Under the pieces are notes generated by a model. It was not told where the DNA came from, did no database searches, and was given only the letters and a program-made list of their open reading frames with translations. From contig NC_014614.1 of the NCBI RefSeq assembly GCF_000196455.1, positions 498,501 through 562,500 on the forward strand: DNA of 64,000 bases, written 5' to 3'. This document shows, one piece after another, positions 43,343 through 52,587 of the stretch (position 1 is the stretch's first letter; each line of letters opens with the position of its first letter). This DNA is from Acetoanaerobium sticklandii (GTDB lineage: Bacteria; Bacillota; Clostridia; Peptostreptococcales; Filifactoraceae). Position numbers and translations under genes: made by a program.

Positions 43343-43990
43343 ATGAAGATATTTTTAGATACAGCAAATGTTGAAGAAATTAGAGAAGCAGCTAGTTGGG
43401 GGATTGTAGATGGAGTTACGACAAATCCTTCGCTTGTAGCCAGAGAAAAAAGAGATTTTAATGAAGTAGTTCAGGAAATATGCTCTATAGTAGACGGACC
43501 TATATCAGCAGAGGTTATATCCCTAGAGGCAGAAAAGATGATTTTAGAAGCTAGAGAAGTAGCTGAAATTCATCCAAATGTAGTTGTGAAAATTCCTATG
43601 ACTGTAGATGGCTTAAAAGCAGTGTCTGTTGTTTCAAAGGAAGGCATAAAGACTAATGTTACTTTAGTATTTTCAGCTAATCAAGCCCTACTAGCTGCTA
43701 AAGCAGGAGCTACTTATGTTAGCCCTTTCCTAGGCAGACTAGATGATATAGGAACTGAAGGTATGAATTTGGTTAGAGATATAGTAGATATATTTGATAT
43801 TCATGGCTATGATACTGAGGTGATTGCTGCAAGCATTAGAAACCCAATGCACGTTACTGATGCAGCTTTAGCTGGAGCTCATATTTCAACTATTCCATTT
43901 GGAGTTCTAAAGCAAATGACAAAGCATCCGCTTACTGACATCGGAATCGAGAAATTTATGCAAGACTGGGAAGGCGCATTTGGTAAATAA
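43343..43990 (+). CDS. Transaldolase / fructose-6-phosphate aldolase-type, TalC family
   Basis: 215 aa, the short class of transaldolase. MKIFLDTANVEEIREA, VDGVTTNPSLV, the Schiff-base lysine in NVVVKIPMT, and TNVTLVFSANQALLAAKAGA are characteristic. I start at the ATG at 43343 after AGGAGG; the frame is open upstream inside the SLH gene. It may act in the pentose phosphate pathway. Whether it is transaldolase or aldolase cannot be read from sequence. Confidence 0.92.
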   Translation: MKIFLDTANVEEIREAASWGIVDGVTTNPSLVAREKRDFNEVVQEICSIVDGPISAEVISLEAEKMILEAREVAEIHPNVVVKIPMTVDGLKAVSVVSKEGIKTNVTLVFSANQALLAAKAGATYVSPFLGRLDDIGTEGMNLVRDIVDIFDIHGYDTEVIAASIRNPMHVTDAALAGAHISTIPFGVLKQMTKHPLTDIGIEKFMQDWEGAFGK

Positions 43991-44048
43991 GAACCTAGAA
44001 ATAAAGCTTTCATATTATTAAATTCTATAGCTTTAAATTACTCATAAA

Positions 44049-44113
44049 AAATCCTAGATTATCATCATCTACAACTAACAGCTTGTAGATGTAATCTAGG
44101 ATTTATTTTTTTA
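44049..44113. terminator. Long-hairpin terminator, family copy B
   Basis: AAATCCTAGATTA (44049-44061) pairs with TAATCTAGGATTT (44092-44104); after a four-base bulge CATCTACAA (44066-44074) pairs with TTGTAGATG (44083-44091). T-runs follow. It lies between convergent talC-type and pncB genes, and its first 27 bases are identical to copy C. Confidence 0.88.
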
Positions 44114-44158
44114 GAAAAGTGATTGATAAAATATAATATGTTAAGATTTGAATTTTAG

Positions 44159-45598
44159 TTATTGCTGATCTCTTTTTCTCATTTCAATAAGATCATTTTT
44201 AAGCTCCCAAAGCTTTTCTGATAAGTCTACTTTGTATCTTTCTGGAGATGAAATTCTTAAATATTGTGGCCAGAAAGAATCCTTTTCTTTTTGAGCATAT
44301 TCTTTTATTTCTTTTACTTTATATCTATTAGTAGCAAGCTTGCCATCTATAAACAAAGGCTCAAGCAAATCTTTTGTGTAGTAGTTGTAGAAAATCTTAG
44401 TTTTCCAAGTATAAACTGGATGGAAGACTTTTAGAGGCTTTGATTCATCAATAGTCTCATCAGCAAGCATCATAAGGTCAGCTTCAGCTTTGTTTGTAGT
44501 TTTGTTGTAAATTCTAACTACTCTTTTATAACCTGGATTATTTATTTTTTGAGGATCCTCAGATAGCTTAATTTTAGGTACTAGCTCACCGTTTTCCATA
44601 GCCGCACTTAGCTTGTATACACCACCAAGTGATGGCCAGTCGCTAGAAGTTATTAGCTTTGTTCCTACTCCCCAGATGTCGATTTTAGCTCCTTGTGATT
44701 TTAAAGTGGATATAGCATATTCGTCTAGGTCGTTAGATGCTGTTATCTTGACATTAGGGTATCCAGCGTCATCCAAGATTTTTCTTATTTCCTTAGAAAG
44801 ATATTCTAAATCACCAGAGTCTATTCTAACGCCCAGTGGCTCATGACCATTTGCTCTTAACTCGTCAAAAACCTTTATAGCATTAGGAAGTCCGCTTTCT
44901 AGAGTGTTGTAGGTATCGATAAGCAGCATGGTCTTGTCTGGGTAGGTAGTTGCATACGCTCTAAATGCTTCTAGCTCTGTTGGGAATTTTTGCACCCAGC
45001 TATGAGCATGAGTTCCAAGTATAGGAAGCTCGAATTCTTGACCAGTAAGGACGTTTGAAGTTCCTACACATCCACCTATTACAGCAGCTCTAGCGCCATA
45101 AAGACCAGCATCTGGTCCTTGAGCACGTCTTAGCCCAAATTCCATAACAGGGTCACCGTTTGCGCTGTAGCATACCCTAGAGGCTTTTGTTGCTATAAGC
45201 GATTGGAAGTTAACCATATTTAGTATAGCTGTTTCTATTAATTGAGCCTGAGCAGCAGGAGCTTTTACTCTTACTATAGGCTCATTTGGAAACATTATTG
45301 TACCTTCTCTTACTGCATATATTTCTCCTGTAAACTTAAAGTTAATAAGATAGCTTAAGAAATCTTCTCCAAACAAATTTAAGCTTCTAAGGTAGTCTAT
45401 ATCTTCCTCAGAAAATTTTAGGTTTTCGATGTAATCGATTACCTGCTCTATGCCAGCGATTATAGTATAGCCTCCAGAGCTTGGGTTTTTTCTGAAAAAC
45501 ATATCGAATACTAGAATATCTTCATGAATATTGGATTTAAAATATCCATTCATCATAGTTAGCTGATATAAATCTGTCAGCATTGTCAAATTTCTCAT
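44159..45598 (-). CDS. pncB: Nicotinate phosphoribosyltransferase
   Basis: Salvages nicotinate to nicotinate mononucleotide for NAD. 479 aa. N-terminal MLTDLYQLTMMNGYF, the GLRRAQGPDAGLYGARAA motif, VIGGCVGTSN, and LGVRIDSGDLEYLSKEIR are characteristic. The ATG start has no strong Shine-Dalgarno (AGGACG). Upstream, 45649-45690, AGACAC...TCTA and TAGA-GTGTCT form a hairpin. Confidence 0.93.
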   Translation of the reverse strand: MRNLTMLTDLYQLTMMNGYFKSNIHEDILVFDMFFRKNPSSGGYTIIAGIEQVIDYIENLKFSEEDIDYLRSLNLFGEDFLSYLINFKFTGEIYAVREGTIMFPNEPIVRVKAPAAQAQLIETAILNMVNFQSLIATKASRVCYSANGDPVMEFGLRRAQGPDAGLYGARAAVIGGCVGTSNVLTGQEFELPILGTHAHSWVQKFPTELEAFRAYATTYPDKTMLLIDTYNTLESGLPNAIKVFDELRANGHEPLGVRIDSGDLEYLSKEIRKILDDAGYPNVKITASNDLDEYAISTLKSQGAKIDIWGVGTKLITSSDWPSLGGVYKLSAAMENGELVPKIKLSEDPQKINNPGYKRVVRIYNKTTNKAEADLMMLADETIDESKPLKVFHPVYTWKTKIFYNYYTKDLLEPLFIDGKLATNRYKVKEIKEYAQKEKDSFWPQYLRISSPERYKVDLSEKLWELKNDLIEMRKRDQQ

Positions 45599-45818
45599 AT
45601 GATAAACACGTCCTTTAGATTATTATGTTAAAACATGATTCATATAGAAGACACCATCTCTATAATATTATTAATTAAGCTAGAGTGTCTGAATTTAATA
45701 GTACATAATCTAATTTTATCAGTATTTAGAATAAAGACAACATTAAAATCAATTGTTTATTCTTTAACGATAAATTGGCTTAAAATAAGGCTTTAGAGCT
45801 TAATTAACTAGGCTTTGA

Positions 45819-45847
45819 TTGACATAAATTTTTGGTTATTGTATGAT
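45819..45847 (+). promoter_or_regulatory. Promoter of metG-tatD
   Basis: Consensus TTGACA (45819-45824) and TATGAT (45842-45847), 17-base spacer. Confidence 0.75.
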
Positions 45848-45883
45848 AATTTTTATATACTTTAAATGATGGGAGTGATTGTT

Positions 45884-47839
45884 TTGTCAAATAAAACCTT
45901 TTATGTAACGACACCTATATACTACCCGAGCGGAAGACTTCATATAGGTCATACCTATACTACAGTAGCAGCTGATGCTATTGCTAGATATAAGAGATTT
46001 ACAGGCTTTGATGTACGTTTTTTAACTGGAACTGATGAGCATGGAGAAAAAATCCAAAAGACAGCTGCTGAAAAGAAAATGATGCCTAAGGATTACCTTG
46101 ACGGCATGATAGAGGATATAAAGAAACTATGGGAAACTATGGAAATCTCCTATGATGATTTTATAAGAACCACAGATGAGAGACATGAAAAAGCAGTTCA
46201 AAAGATTTTTCAAAAGCTTTACGATAAAGGAGATATTTATCTAGGAGAATATGAAGGCTGGTACTGTATTCCTTGTGAAAGTCTATGGACAGACACGCAG
46301 GTAGGAGAAGAGCACCTTTGCCCAGATTGTAAAAGAGAGGTTCAAAAGAAAAAGGAAAGCTCTTATTTCTTTAAATTATCAAAATACCAACAGCCACTAG
46401 TTGATTATTATAATTCTCATCCAGATTTTTGTTTTCCTGAGTCAAGAAAAAATGAGATGCTAAACAACTTCATAAATGCTGGGCTAGATGATTTATCCGT
46501 ATCTAGAACTACATTTGACTGGGGAATAAAGGTGCCTTTTGACGACAAGCATGTTATTTATGTATGGATAGATGCACTTTGCAACTATATTACTGCACTT
46601 GGATATCTTTCTGAGGATGAAAGTCTTATGGAAAAATACTGGCCTGCTAATATGCAAATAGTAGGAAAAGAAATAGTACGTTTTCATACTATAATTTGGC
46701 CAGCGCTACTCATGGCTTTAGATCTTCCGCTTCCAGACAAGGTGTATGGACATGGCTGGATACTTTTCTCAGAAGATAAGATGAGTAAATCAAAAGGAAA
46801 CATTGTTTATCCTGAGCCTATAATTGAAAGATATGGTATAGATGCTCTTAAGTACTTCCTTCTTAAAGAGTTTACTTTTGGGCAGGATGGTAACTACACA
46901 AACAGAAACTTTTTAACTCGTATAAATTCTGACCTAGTAAATGACCTTGGAAATCTGCTTTCTAGAACAGTATCTATGATAGAAAAATACAATGACAGCA
47001 TAGTTCCAGAGCCAAAGGTATTTGACTCAGTTCATGCTGAGCTAAAAAAGGTTGCTTCGTCTATGCCAGCTAAAGTCGACGATGCAATGAACAGAATGCA
47101 GTTTAATGAAGCACTAGAGGAAATTTGGAAGGTAGTAAGAAGAAGCAATAAATATGTGGATGAAACTATGCCATGGGTACTTGCTAAGGATGAAACTAAA
47201 AAAGATGAGCTTGATACTGTTTTATATAACCTAGCAGAAGCATTAAGACTTGTAACAGTTATGATAAGCCCACTGCTTCATATCACTGCTAAAAAAATAT
47301 TTGAGCAGCTTTCTGCTGGTGAAGAGATTAGAACTTATGAAAGTGCTCTTAGTTTTGGAGGCTTAAAGCCAGGAACAAAAGTTGCAAAAGGAGAGATACT
47401 TTTCCCTAGACTAGATATTGAAAAAGAGCTAGAGGTTATGGAAAGTATGTTTAAACCTAAAACTGAGGAGCCTGTAAAGGAAGAAGTAGAAACTAAGGAA
47501 ATCATTCACAAGGATGAAATAACTATAGATGATTTTGCTAAGATGGAGCTAAGAGTAGGTAAGGTGCTAGAAGCATCTAAGCATCCAAAAGCAGATAGAC
47601 TTCTTGTATTTAAGATTCAGGTAGGCTCTGAAATAAGACAGATAGTTTCTGGAATAGCTAAGTTTTATGATCCAAAAGATTTAATAGGAAGAAATGTAGT
47701 AATAGTAGCTAATCTAAAGCCTGTAAATCTTAGAGGAGTAGAGTCTCAAGGAATGATACTTTCTGCTGCTACAGATGACGATTCTAAGCTAGTAGTAATT
47801 CAAGCAGAAGGTATAGAAGATGGAGTAGAGGTAAGATAA
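45884..47839 (+). CDS. metG: Methionyl-tRNA synthetase
   Basis: 651 aa from a TTG at 45884, six bases after GGGAGTG; the upstream ATGs (45866, 45869) overlap or precede the site. HIGH-type motif is RLHIGHTYTT, KMSKS loop DKMSKSKGN, and the zinc site is two CxxC pairs (CIPC and CPDC). A C-terminal Trbp111-like tRNA-binding domain (from about residue 545: DDFAKMELRVGKVLEASKHP) is fused. tatD starts on the base after its stop. Confidence 0.95.
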   Translation: MSNKTFYVTTPIYYPSGRLHIGHTYTTVAADAIARYKRFTGFDVRFLTGTDEHGEKIQKTAAEKKMMPKDYLDGMIEDIKKLWETMEISYDDFIRTTDERHEKAVQKIFQKLYDKGDIYLGEYEGWYCIPCESLWTDTQVGEEHLCPDCKREVQKKKESSYFFKLSKYQQPLVDYYNSHPDFCFPESRKNEMLNNFINAGLDDLSVSRTTFDWGIKVPFDDKHVIYVWIDALCNYITALGYLSEDESLMEKYWPANMQIVGKEIVRFHTIIWPALLMALDLPLPDKVYGHGWILFSEDKMSKSKGNIVYPEPIIERYGIDALKYFLLKEFTFGQDGNYTNRNFLTRINSDLVNDLGNLLSRTVSMIEKYNDSIVPEPKVFDSVHAELKKVASSMPAKVDDAMNRMQFNEALEEIWKVVRRSNKYVDETMPWVLAKDETKKDELDTVLYNLAEALRLVTVMISPLLHITAKKIFEQLSAGEEIRTYESALSFGGLKPGTKVAKGEILFPRLDIEKELEVMESMFKPKTEEPVKEEVETKEIIHKDEITIDDFAKMELRVGKVLEASKHPKADRLLVFKIQVGSEIRQIVSGIAKFYDPKDLIGRNVVIVANLKPVNLRGVESQGMILSAATDDDSKLVVIQAEGIEDGVEVR

Positions 47840-48610
47840 ATGAAACTTTTTGATACACATGCACATTTGGATGATGAGAGATTTGACGAAGATAGAGAGC
47901 TTTTAATTGAAAAATTAAAAGAAGAAAATGTATCGCTTGTTGTCAATCCAGGAGCAGATATGAAAACCTCAAGAGCTGCTATAAAGCTATCAGAGAAATA
48001 TGATTTCATTTACGCTGCTGTGGGAATTCATCCTCATGATGTAAAGGATATAAAAGAAGAAGATTTGATAGAGCTTGAGCAGATGGCAAAGCACGAAAAG
48101 GTGGTTGCTATAGGCGAAATTGGACTGGATTATTATTATGATAATTCTCCTAGAGAGCTCCAAAGAGAGTTTTTTATAAAGCAGATTGAGCTTGCAAATA
48201 AAGTAAATCTACCTATAATAATTCACTCTAGAGATGCATCTATCCAGACCTATGAAATTTTAAAGGAATATAAAAAGGATATAGGATGCGTGCTTCATTG
48301 CTTTAGTCAAAGCATGGAAATGGCTGAGCTTTATCTTAAGCTAGGCTGTCATCTTTCATTTGCTGGTCCTCTTACCTTTAAAAAGAGCCACAAGCTAAAA
48401 GAGGTTGCTAGAAATATGCCTCTAGATAAAATTTTCATAGAAACAGATGCACCATATCTTACTCCAGAGCCATTTAGAGGAAGACGAAATGACCCAGCTA
48501 AAGTTAAATATGTAGCAGAAGAGTTATCTAATCTAAGAGCAATATCAGTGGATAAAATAGCTGAGATTACTATGGAAAACGCCATTAAGTTTTTTAATAT
48601 AAGTTTGTAG
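47840..48610 (+). CDS. tatD: TatD-family DNase
   Basis: 256 aa metal-dependent hydrolase. Metal ligands: DTHAHLD, GEIGLDYYY, IIHSRDA, LHCFSQ and ETDAPYL. The metG-tatD pair is conserved in Firmicutes. It ends just before repeat-family copy C. Confidence 0.94.
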   Translation: MKLFDTHAHLDDERFDEDRELLIEKLKEENVSLVVNPGADMKTSRAAIKLSEKYDFIYAAVGIHPHDVKDIKEEDLIELEQMAKHEKVVAIGEIGLDYYYDNSPRELQREFFIKQIELANKVNLPIIIHSRDASIQTYEILKEYKKDIGCVLHCFSQSMEMAELYLKLGCHLSFAGPLTFKKSHKLKEVARNMPLDKIFIETDAPYLTPEPFRGRRNDPAKVKYVAEELSNLRAISVDKIAEITMENAIKFFNISL

Positions 48611-48637
48611 AAATAACTGCAATGTTTACACAACAAT

Positions 48638-48696
48638 AAATCCTAGATTATCATCATCTACAACCTTTATTTGTAGTGAGTAATCTAGGATTTTTA
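48638..48696. terminator. Long-hairpin terminator, family copy C
   Basis: AAATCCTAGATTA (48638-48650) pairs with TAATCTAGGATTT (48681-48693); CTACAA with TTGTAG inside. 27 bases at its start equal copy B. Confidence 0.85.
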
Positions 48697-48783
48697 ATTA
48701 TGACTGTATATAAGCTTAATAAGCAATTTTTATGCTATTTTTTCAGAAACTAAAGTTCAATTTGATTTTGTTATTTTTTAGCA

Positions 48784-49266
48784 TTAATAAACTTTGATTT
48801 TATCAGGATTGTATTTTTCAATTATACTGACGATTTTATCCTTGTCATCGCTAGGGTTTTCTACGATTAATATAAGCTCTCCACGTTCTTCTTTAAAGGA
48901 TTCGTTCTTTTTGGAGAGTTTGTCGGTTGCAGAAAGAACAAATAAACCTATTAAGCTTCCTGCAGCAGCACTAGCTATAACTATAAAGAGAATTCCTGCA
49001 AAGGTGCTCATAGAGGAAAATAAATCCACCTCTACAGCCACAGCAAAAGCAACCCCAATTAGAAGTCCTAAAAAACCTCCAACCTTTGTGCTTATTCTAG
49101 ATTTCTGCGCTTGTACTTGGGCAAAGTGGGTGTCATTAGTAGCTTCCTTATACTCATGCTGGGCTACAGTATAGACACGAGTGCTTTGTTTGATATTCTT
49201 TTTCACATCGAGCATGCAGTTGTGAGCTGATTTGTTATCATTGAAAAATGCTAGAATGCTAGGCAT
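48784..49266 (-). CDS. Membrane stress-type protein with glycine-rich hairpin (general stress 17M-like)
   Basis: 160 aa from the ATG at 49266 (GGAGG eight bases upstream). An N-terminal cytoplasmic helix, two membrane segments rich in Gly/Ala (about 75-95 and 102-123), and a C-terminal basic/acidic domain ending SIIEKYNPDKIKVY. Glycine-zipper proteins of this kind include YflT-like stress proteins. The match is loose. Confidence 0.6.
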   Translation of the reverse strand: MPSILAFFNDNKSAHNCMLDVKKNIKQSTRVYTVAQHEYKEATNDTHFAQVQAQKSRISTKVGGFLGLLIGVAFAVAVEVDLFSSMSTFAGILFIVIASAAAGSLIGLFVLSATDKLSKKNESFKEERGELILIVENPSDDKDKIVSIIEKYNPDKIKVY

Positions 49267-49430
49267 AATATGCACCTCCTCTTAATCTGTTAATTATATA
49301 CCCCAAAAAATGTAAAATAACGCAGTGCATAAATTTATTTATAATAATAAAAATTTGCCTCTATCTTTCTGTCGTGATATTATGATTAATGCGATAAAAT
49401 ATAATATAGAGTTTATAAAGGATTGAGATA

Positions 49431-49976
49431 ATGATTAAAGAAGTAATAGTTGTAGAGGGCAAAGATGACATCTCAGCCGTAAAAAAAGCTGTAGATGCTG
49501 AAGTTATAGCTACAAATGGATACGGCTTTCCAAAAGGAGTAGTTGAAAGAATAATAAAGGCTCACAAGGAAAGAGGCATAATAGTTCTTACTGATCCAGA
49601 CTATGCTGGAGAGCGAATAAGAGACAAAATAACAAAGCTAGTAGGAAATTGCAAGCATGCCTTTATATCAAAAGAAGCTGGACTGAAAAATGACGATGTA
49701 GGTGTGGAAAATGCTTCACCAGAGAGCATAATACAGGCTCTTGAAAAAGCTAGATATGAAGAAGTGGATAAGAGAAATGAATTTACTCAGGCTGATATGC
49801 TAAGGTATGACTTAGTAGGAATGGAAAATGCCAGCTTTAGAAGAGATGTACTTGGAAAGAAGCTAGGAATAGGCTATTGCAATGCAAAGCAGTTTTTAAA
49901 CAGGCTCAATAACTATGGTATTGAAAGAGAAGAATTTGAAGCGGCATTAAAGGAGCTGGAAATAGATAATGAATAA
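49431..49976 (+). CDS. rnmV: Ribonuclease M5
   Basis: 181 aa. Toprim motifs VVEGKDDISAVKKA and LTDPDYAGERIR. It matures 5S rRNA. Overlaps rsmA by eight bases, the standard gram-positive arrangement. Confidence 0.95.
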   Translation: MIKEVIVVEGKDDISAVKKAVDAEVIATNGYGFPKGVVERIIKAHKERGIIVLTDPDYAGERIRDKITKLVGNCKHAFISKEAGLKNDDVGVENASPESIIQALEKARYEEVDKRNEFTQADMLRYDLVGMENASFRRDVLGKKLGIGYCNAKQFLNRLNNYGIEREEFEAALKELEIDNE

Positions 49977-50838
49977 TTTAGCCTCGCATAAAATTACAAA
50001 AGATATAGTAAGCAAATACGGTTTTAGATTTACTAAGTCTCTTGGACAGAATTTTCTAGTCGATGAGCATGTACTGAGCCAAATAGTTGATAGTGCTGAA
50101 ATAGATAGTGAAGATACTGTAATAGAGATTGGACCAGGTATAGGAACGCTTACTAGAGAGCTGTCATATAGAGCAAAACAGGTTATAAGTATAGAAATCG
50201 ACAAGAACTTAATACCTATACTAAGTGAAACTCTCGCTGATAGAGACAATATTAAGATAATAAATCAGGATATACTCAAAACTGATTTGCATGAGCTAGT
50301 AAATGAATTTTCACCAGATAGGAAGGTTAAGGTAGTTGCTAATTTGCCATATTACATTACGACTCCTATAATAATGAGATTCCTAGAAGAAAAAGTTCCA
50401 CTTAAAACCATGGTTATTATGATTCAAAAGGAAGTTGCAAATAGAATAAACGCTGTACCTAGCACAAAGGATTATGGCTCTCTTTCTGTAGCAGTTCAGT
50501 ATTATTGTGATACTGATATCGTTGCAAAAGCTCCAAAAGGAGCATTTATCCCAGAACCTGGCGTTGATTCTGCGGTTATAAAGCTCGAGGTCAAAGAGGA
50601 TAAAGGGATAGAGCTTATAGATGAAGACTTATTTTTTGAAGTAGTAAAAGCGGCATTTTCAAAAAGAAGAAAAACTCTTCTTAATGCACTTTCGACCTTT
50701 GGAAACATAGGGGGAAAGCAAGAAGCTAAAATGGCATTAGAAATTGCTAATATAGATGCTCAGCTTAGAGGAGAAACTCTTGATATGAAGCAGTTTGCTT
50801 CACTTGCAAATGCCTATGCAAAGGTGCTAAATAAATAG
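49969..50838 (+). CDS. rsmA: 16S rRNA dimethyladenosine transferase
   Basis: 289 aa. SAM loop VIEIGPGIGTLTRELS, catalytic NLPYYITTP, and the N-terminal SLGQNFLVD. It dimethylates two adjacent adenosines in the helix-45 loop. Coupled to rnmV by overlap. Confidence 0.96.
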   Translation: MNNLASHKITKDIVSKYGFRFTKSLGQNFLVDEHVLSQIVDSAEIDSEDTVIEIGPGIGTLTRELSYRAKQVISIEIDKNLIPILSETLADRDNIKIINQDILKTDLHELVNEFSPDRKVKVVANLPYYITTPIIMRFLEEKVPLKTMVIMIQKEVANRINAVPSTKDYGSLSVAVQYYCDTDIVAKAPKGAFIPEPGVDSAVIKLEVKEDKGIELIDEDLFFEVVKAAFSKRRKTLLNALSTFGNIGGKQEAKMALEIANIDAQLRGETLDMKQFASLANAYAKVLNK

Positions 50839-50905
50839 GAAAGATACAATCAAAGAAAATAAAGTATTATTTAGATTAAGAAGTTTGTTTAATACACAAT
50901 AAAAT

Positions 50906-50965
50906 AAATCCTAGCATATTCAGATTTACAAAATGTAAATTCTCAGTATATGCTAGGATTTTTAA
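50906..50965. terminator. Long-hairpin terminator, family copy D
   Basis: AAATCCTAGCATAT (50906-50919) pairs with ATATGCTAGGATTT (50948-50961), and ATTTACA with TGTAAAT inside. The arms keep AAATCCTAG but differ beyond, with matching changes. It separates convergent rsmA and murC. Confidence 0.85.
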
Positions 50966-50975
50966 TTTATTAACG

Positions 50976-52337
50976 TTATGAATTTGTTTTATGAAGCAAT
51001 GATTCTCCTAGAGTGTACACATCTCCAGCACCTATAGTAAATACAATGTCTTCTGGCTCAAGTACAGAACCTAGATAGTTTTGAACCTCATCTAGTGAAC
51101 CTATGTATAGAGCATCCTTGCCAGATTTTTTTATAGCTTCGACCAAATCCTTTGAGTGGATATTGCCAGGGTCATTTTCTCTAGATGCATAGATATCAGA
51201 GATAATAACTACATCTGAATCGTTAAAGCTAACTGCAAATCTATCTAGAAGCTCTTTGGTTCTAGTATAGGTGTGAGGCTGAAAAATAGTATAAAGTAAA
51301 TGATGCTTAATCATCTTAGCAGCGCTTAGAGTAGCGGCAACTTCAGTAGGGTGATGAGCATAATCGTCATAAACTTTGATTCCGTTTACTTCGCCTTTAT
51401 ATTCAAATCTTCTGCCAACACCAGTATAGGATTCTATACCAGTTTTTATTGCATCAAGTGGAAGCTTGCTTACATAAGCAGATAGTATAGCTGCTGTAGC
51501 ATTGAGAACGTTGTGCTTTCCAGGCACTTTTAAAGTGAATCTGCCTATGAATTTATCATCCATAGATAAAGAAAAAGTTGCATATCCTGATGAATTGTAA
51601 ACCTCATCGTGAATTATTGCCTGACAATTTTTATTTCTTCCAAAATATATTTTAGTTTTATCTACATCTTTCAAAGCTTTAAGTATATTTTCGTCATCTC
51701 CGTTTGCAATTACAAAGCCATCAGGCTTTACCTGAGATGCAAACTTTGCGAAGGAAGCCTCGATTTGCTCTAAGCCTGAAAAATAATCTAAATGGTCTTC
51801 CTCTACATTTAAAATAATTGCTATTTTAGGATAAAATTTTAAGAAGCTGTCCACATATTCACAGGCTTCAGTTATAAAAACCTCAGAGTTACCTATTCTG
51901 ACATTTCCATCGATGACACTTAGATTTCCACCGACTAAAACTGTAGGATCCTCGTCGTTTGCGTTAAAAACAACAGTTGTCATTGAGGTAGTGGTTGTTT
52001 TGCCATGAGTTCCTGAGATAGCAATAGAATTTTCATATTTTTTCATGATATCGCCTAAAAATTGAGCTCTATCAATGATGTTTAATTTTAAACGTCTTGC
52101 TTTTGCAAGCTCGGGATTATCTTCCTTTACAGCAGCTGTATAAACTACTAAATCTATATCTTCATTTAATTGTGACTCGTCATGTCCTATGTAAATAGTA
52201 GCGCCCTCATTAATAAGCTTTTGCAAAATTGGACTCATGGATTTGTCTGAGCCTGACACCTCGTACCCTAAGTTAATACAGACGTGAGCAAGTCCGCTCA
52301 TGCTGATACCGCCGATTCCTATAAAATGTATCTTCAT
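50976..52337 (-). CDS. murC: UDP-N-acetylmuramate-L-alanine ligase
   Basis: 453 aa Mur ligase. N-terminal HFIGIGGISMSGLA, ATP loop SGTHGKTTTTSM, NVEEDHLDYF and the substrate site YDDYAHHPTEV. Adds the first amino acid to UDP-MurNAc in peptidoglycan synthesis. It stands alone here, divergent from purR. Confidence 0.96.
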   Translation of the reverse strand: MKIHFIGIGGISMSGLAHVCINLGYEVSGSDKSMSPILQKLINEGATIYIGHDESQLNEDIDLVVYTAAVKEDNPELAKARRLKLNIIDRAQFLGDIMKKYENSIAISGTHGKTTTTSMTTVVFNANDEDPTVLVGGNLSVIDGNVRIGNSEVFITEACEYVDSFLKFYPKIAIILNVEEDHLDYFSGLEQIEASFAKFASQVKPDGFVIANGDDENILKALKDVDKTKIYFGRNKNCQAIIHDEVYNSSGYATFSLSMDDKFIGRFTLKVPGKHNVLNATAAILSAYVSKLPLDAIKTGIESYTGVGRRFEYKGEVNGIKVYDDYAHHPTEVAATLSAAKMIKHHLLYTIFQPHTYTRTKELLDRFAVSFNDSDVVIISDIYASRENDPGNIHSKDLVEAIKKSGKDALYIGSLDEVQNYLGSVLEPEDIVFTIGAGDVYTLGESLLHKTNS

Positions 52338-52494
52338 ATATTGGCAACTCCTTAAAATTATAAAATATAATTTAAGATATAATTATACTTCTAAATGCAA
52401 TATAAATCAATAATCTTAAAATCCTTAATGAGTATATCACAAAATAACATTTTTTTCTTAGAAAATTGCAAAATGCATCTTTTAAAAAACAAAC

Positions 52495-52527
52495 ATCCGT
52501 GGTATATTTATGGTTAAATGTACGGAT
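52495..52527 (+). promoter_or_regulatory. Inverted ATCCGT/ACGGAT repeat before purR
   Basis: ATCCGT (52495-52500) and ACGGAT (52522-52527) face each other across 21 bases; a third CCGT lies at 52543-52546. This may be a PurR site, though it lacks the CGAA core of the Bacillus PurBox. Confidence 0.35.
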
Positions 52528-52587
52528 TATATAAAATATATACCGTGTTTTCTCATATTTAATCGGATTTTTAAAGGAGCTTAATAT

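Noticed and set aside
45649..45690. Hairpin upstream of pncB as a riboswitch
   Set aside because: Only a short stem with a bulge; no conserved aptamer motif recognised.
44049..48693. Insertion sequence or MITE with target duplications
   Set aside because: No transposase and no flanking direct repeats seen; the elements end in T-runs and sit at operon ends like terminators.
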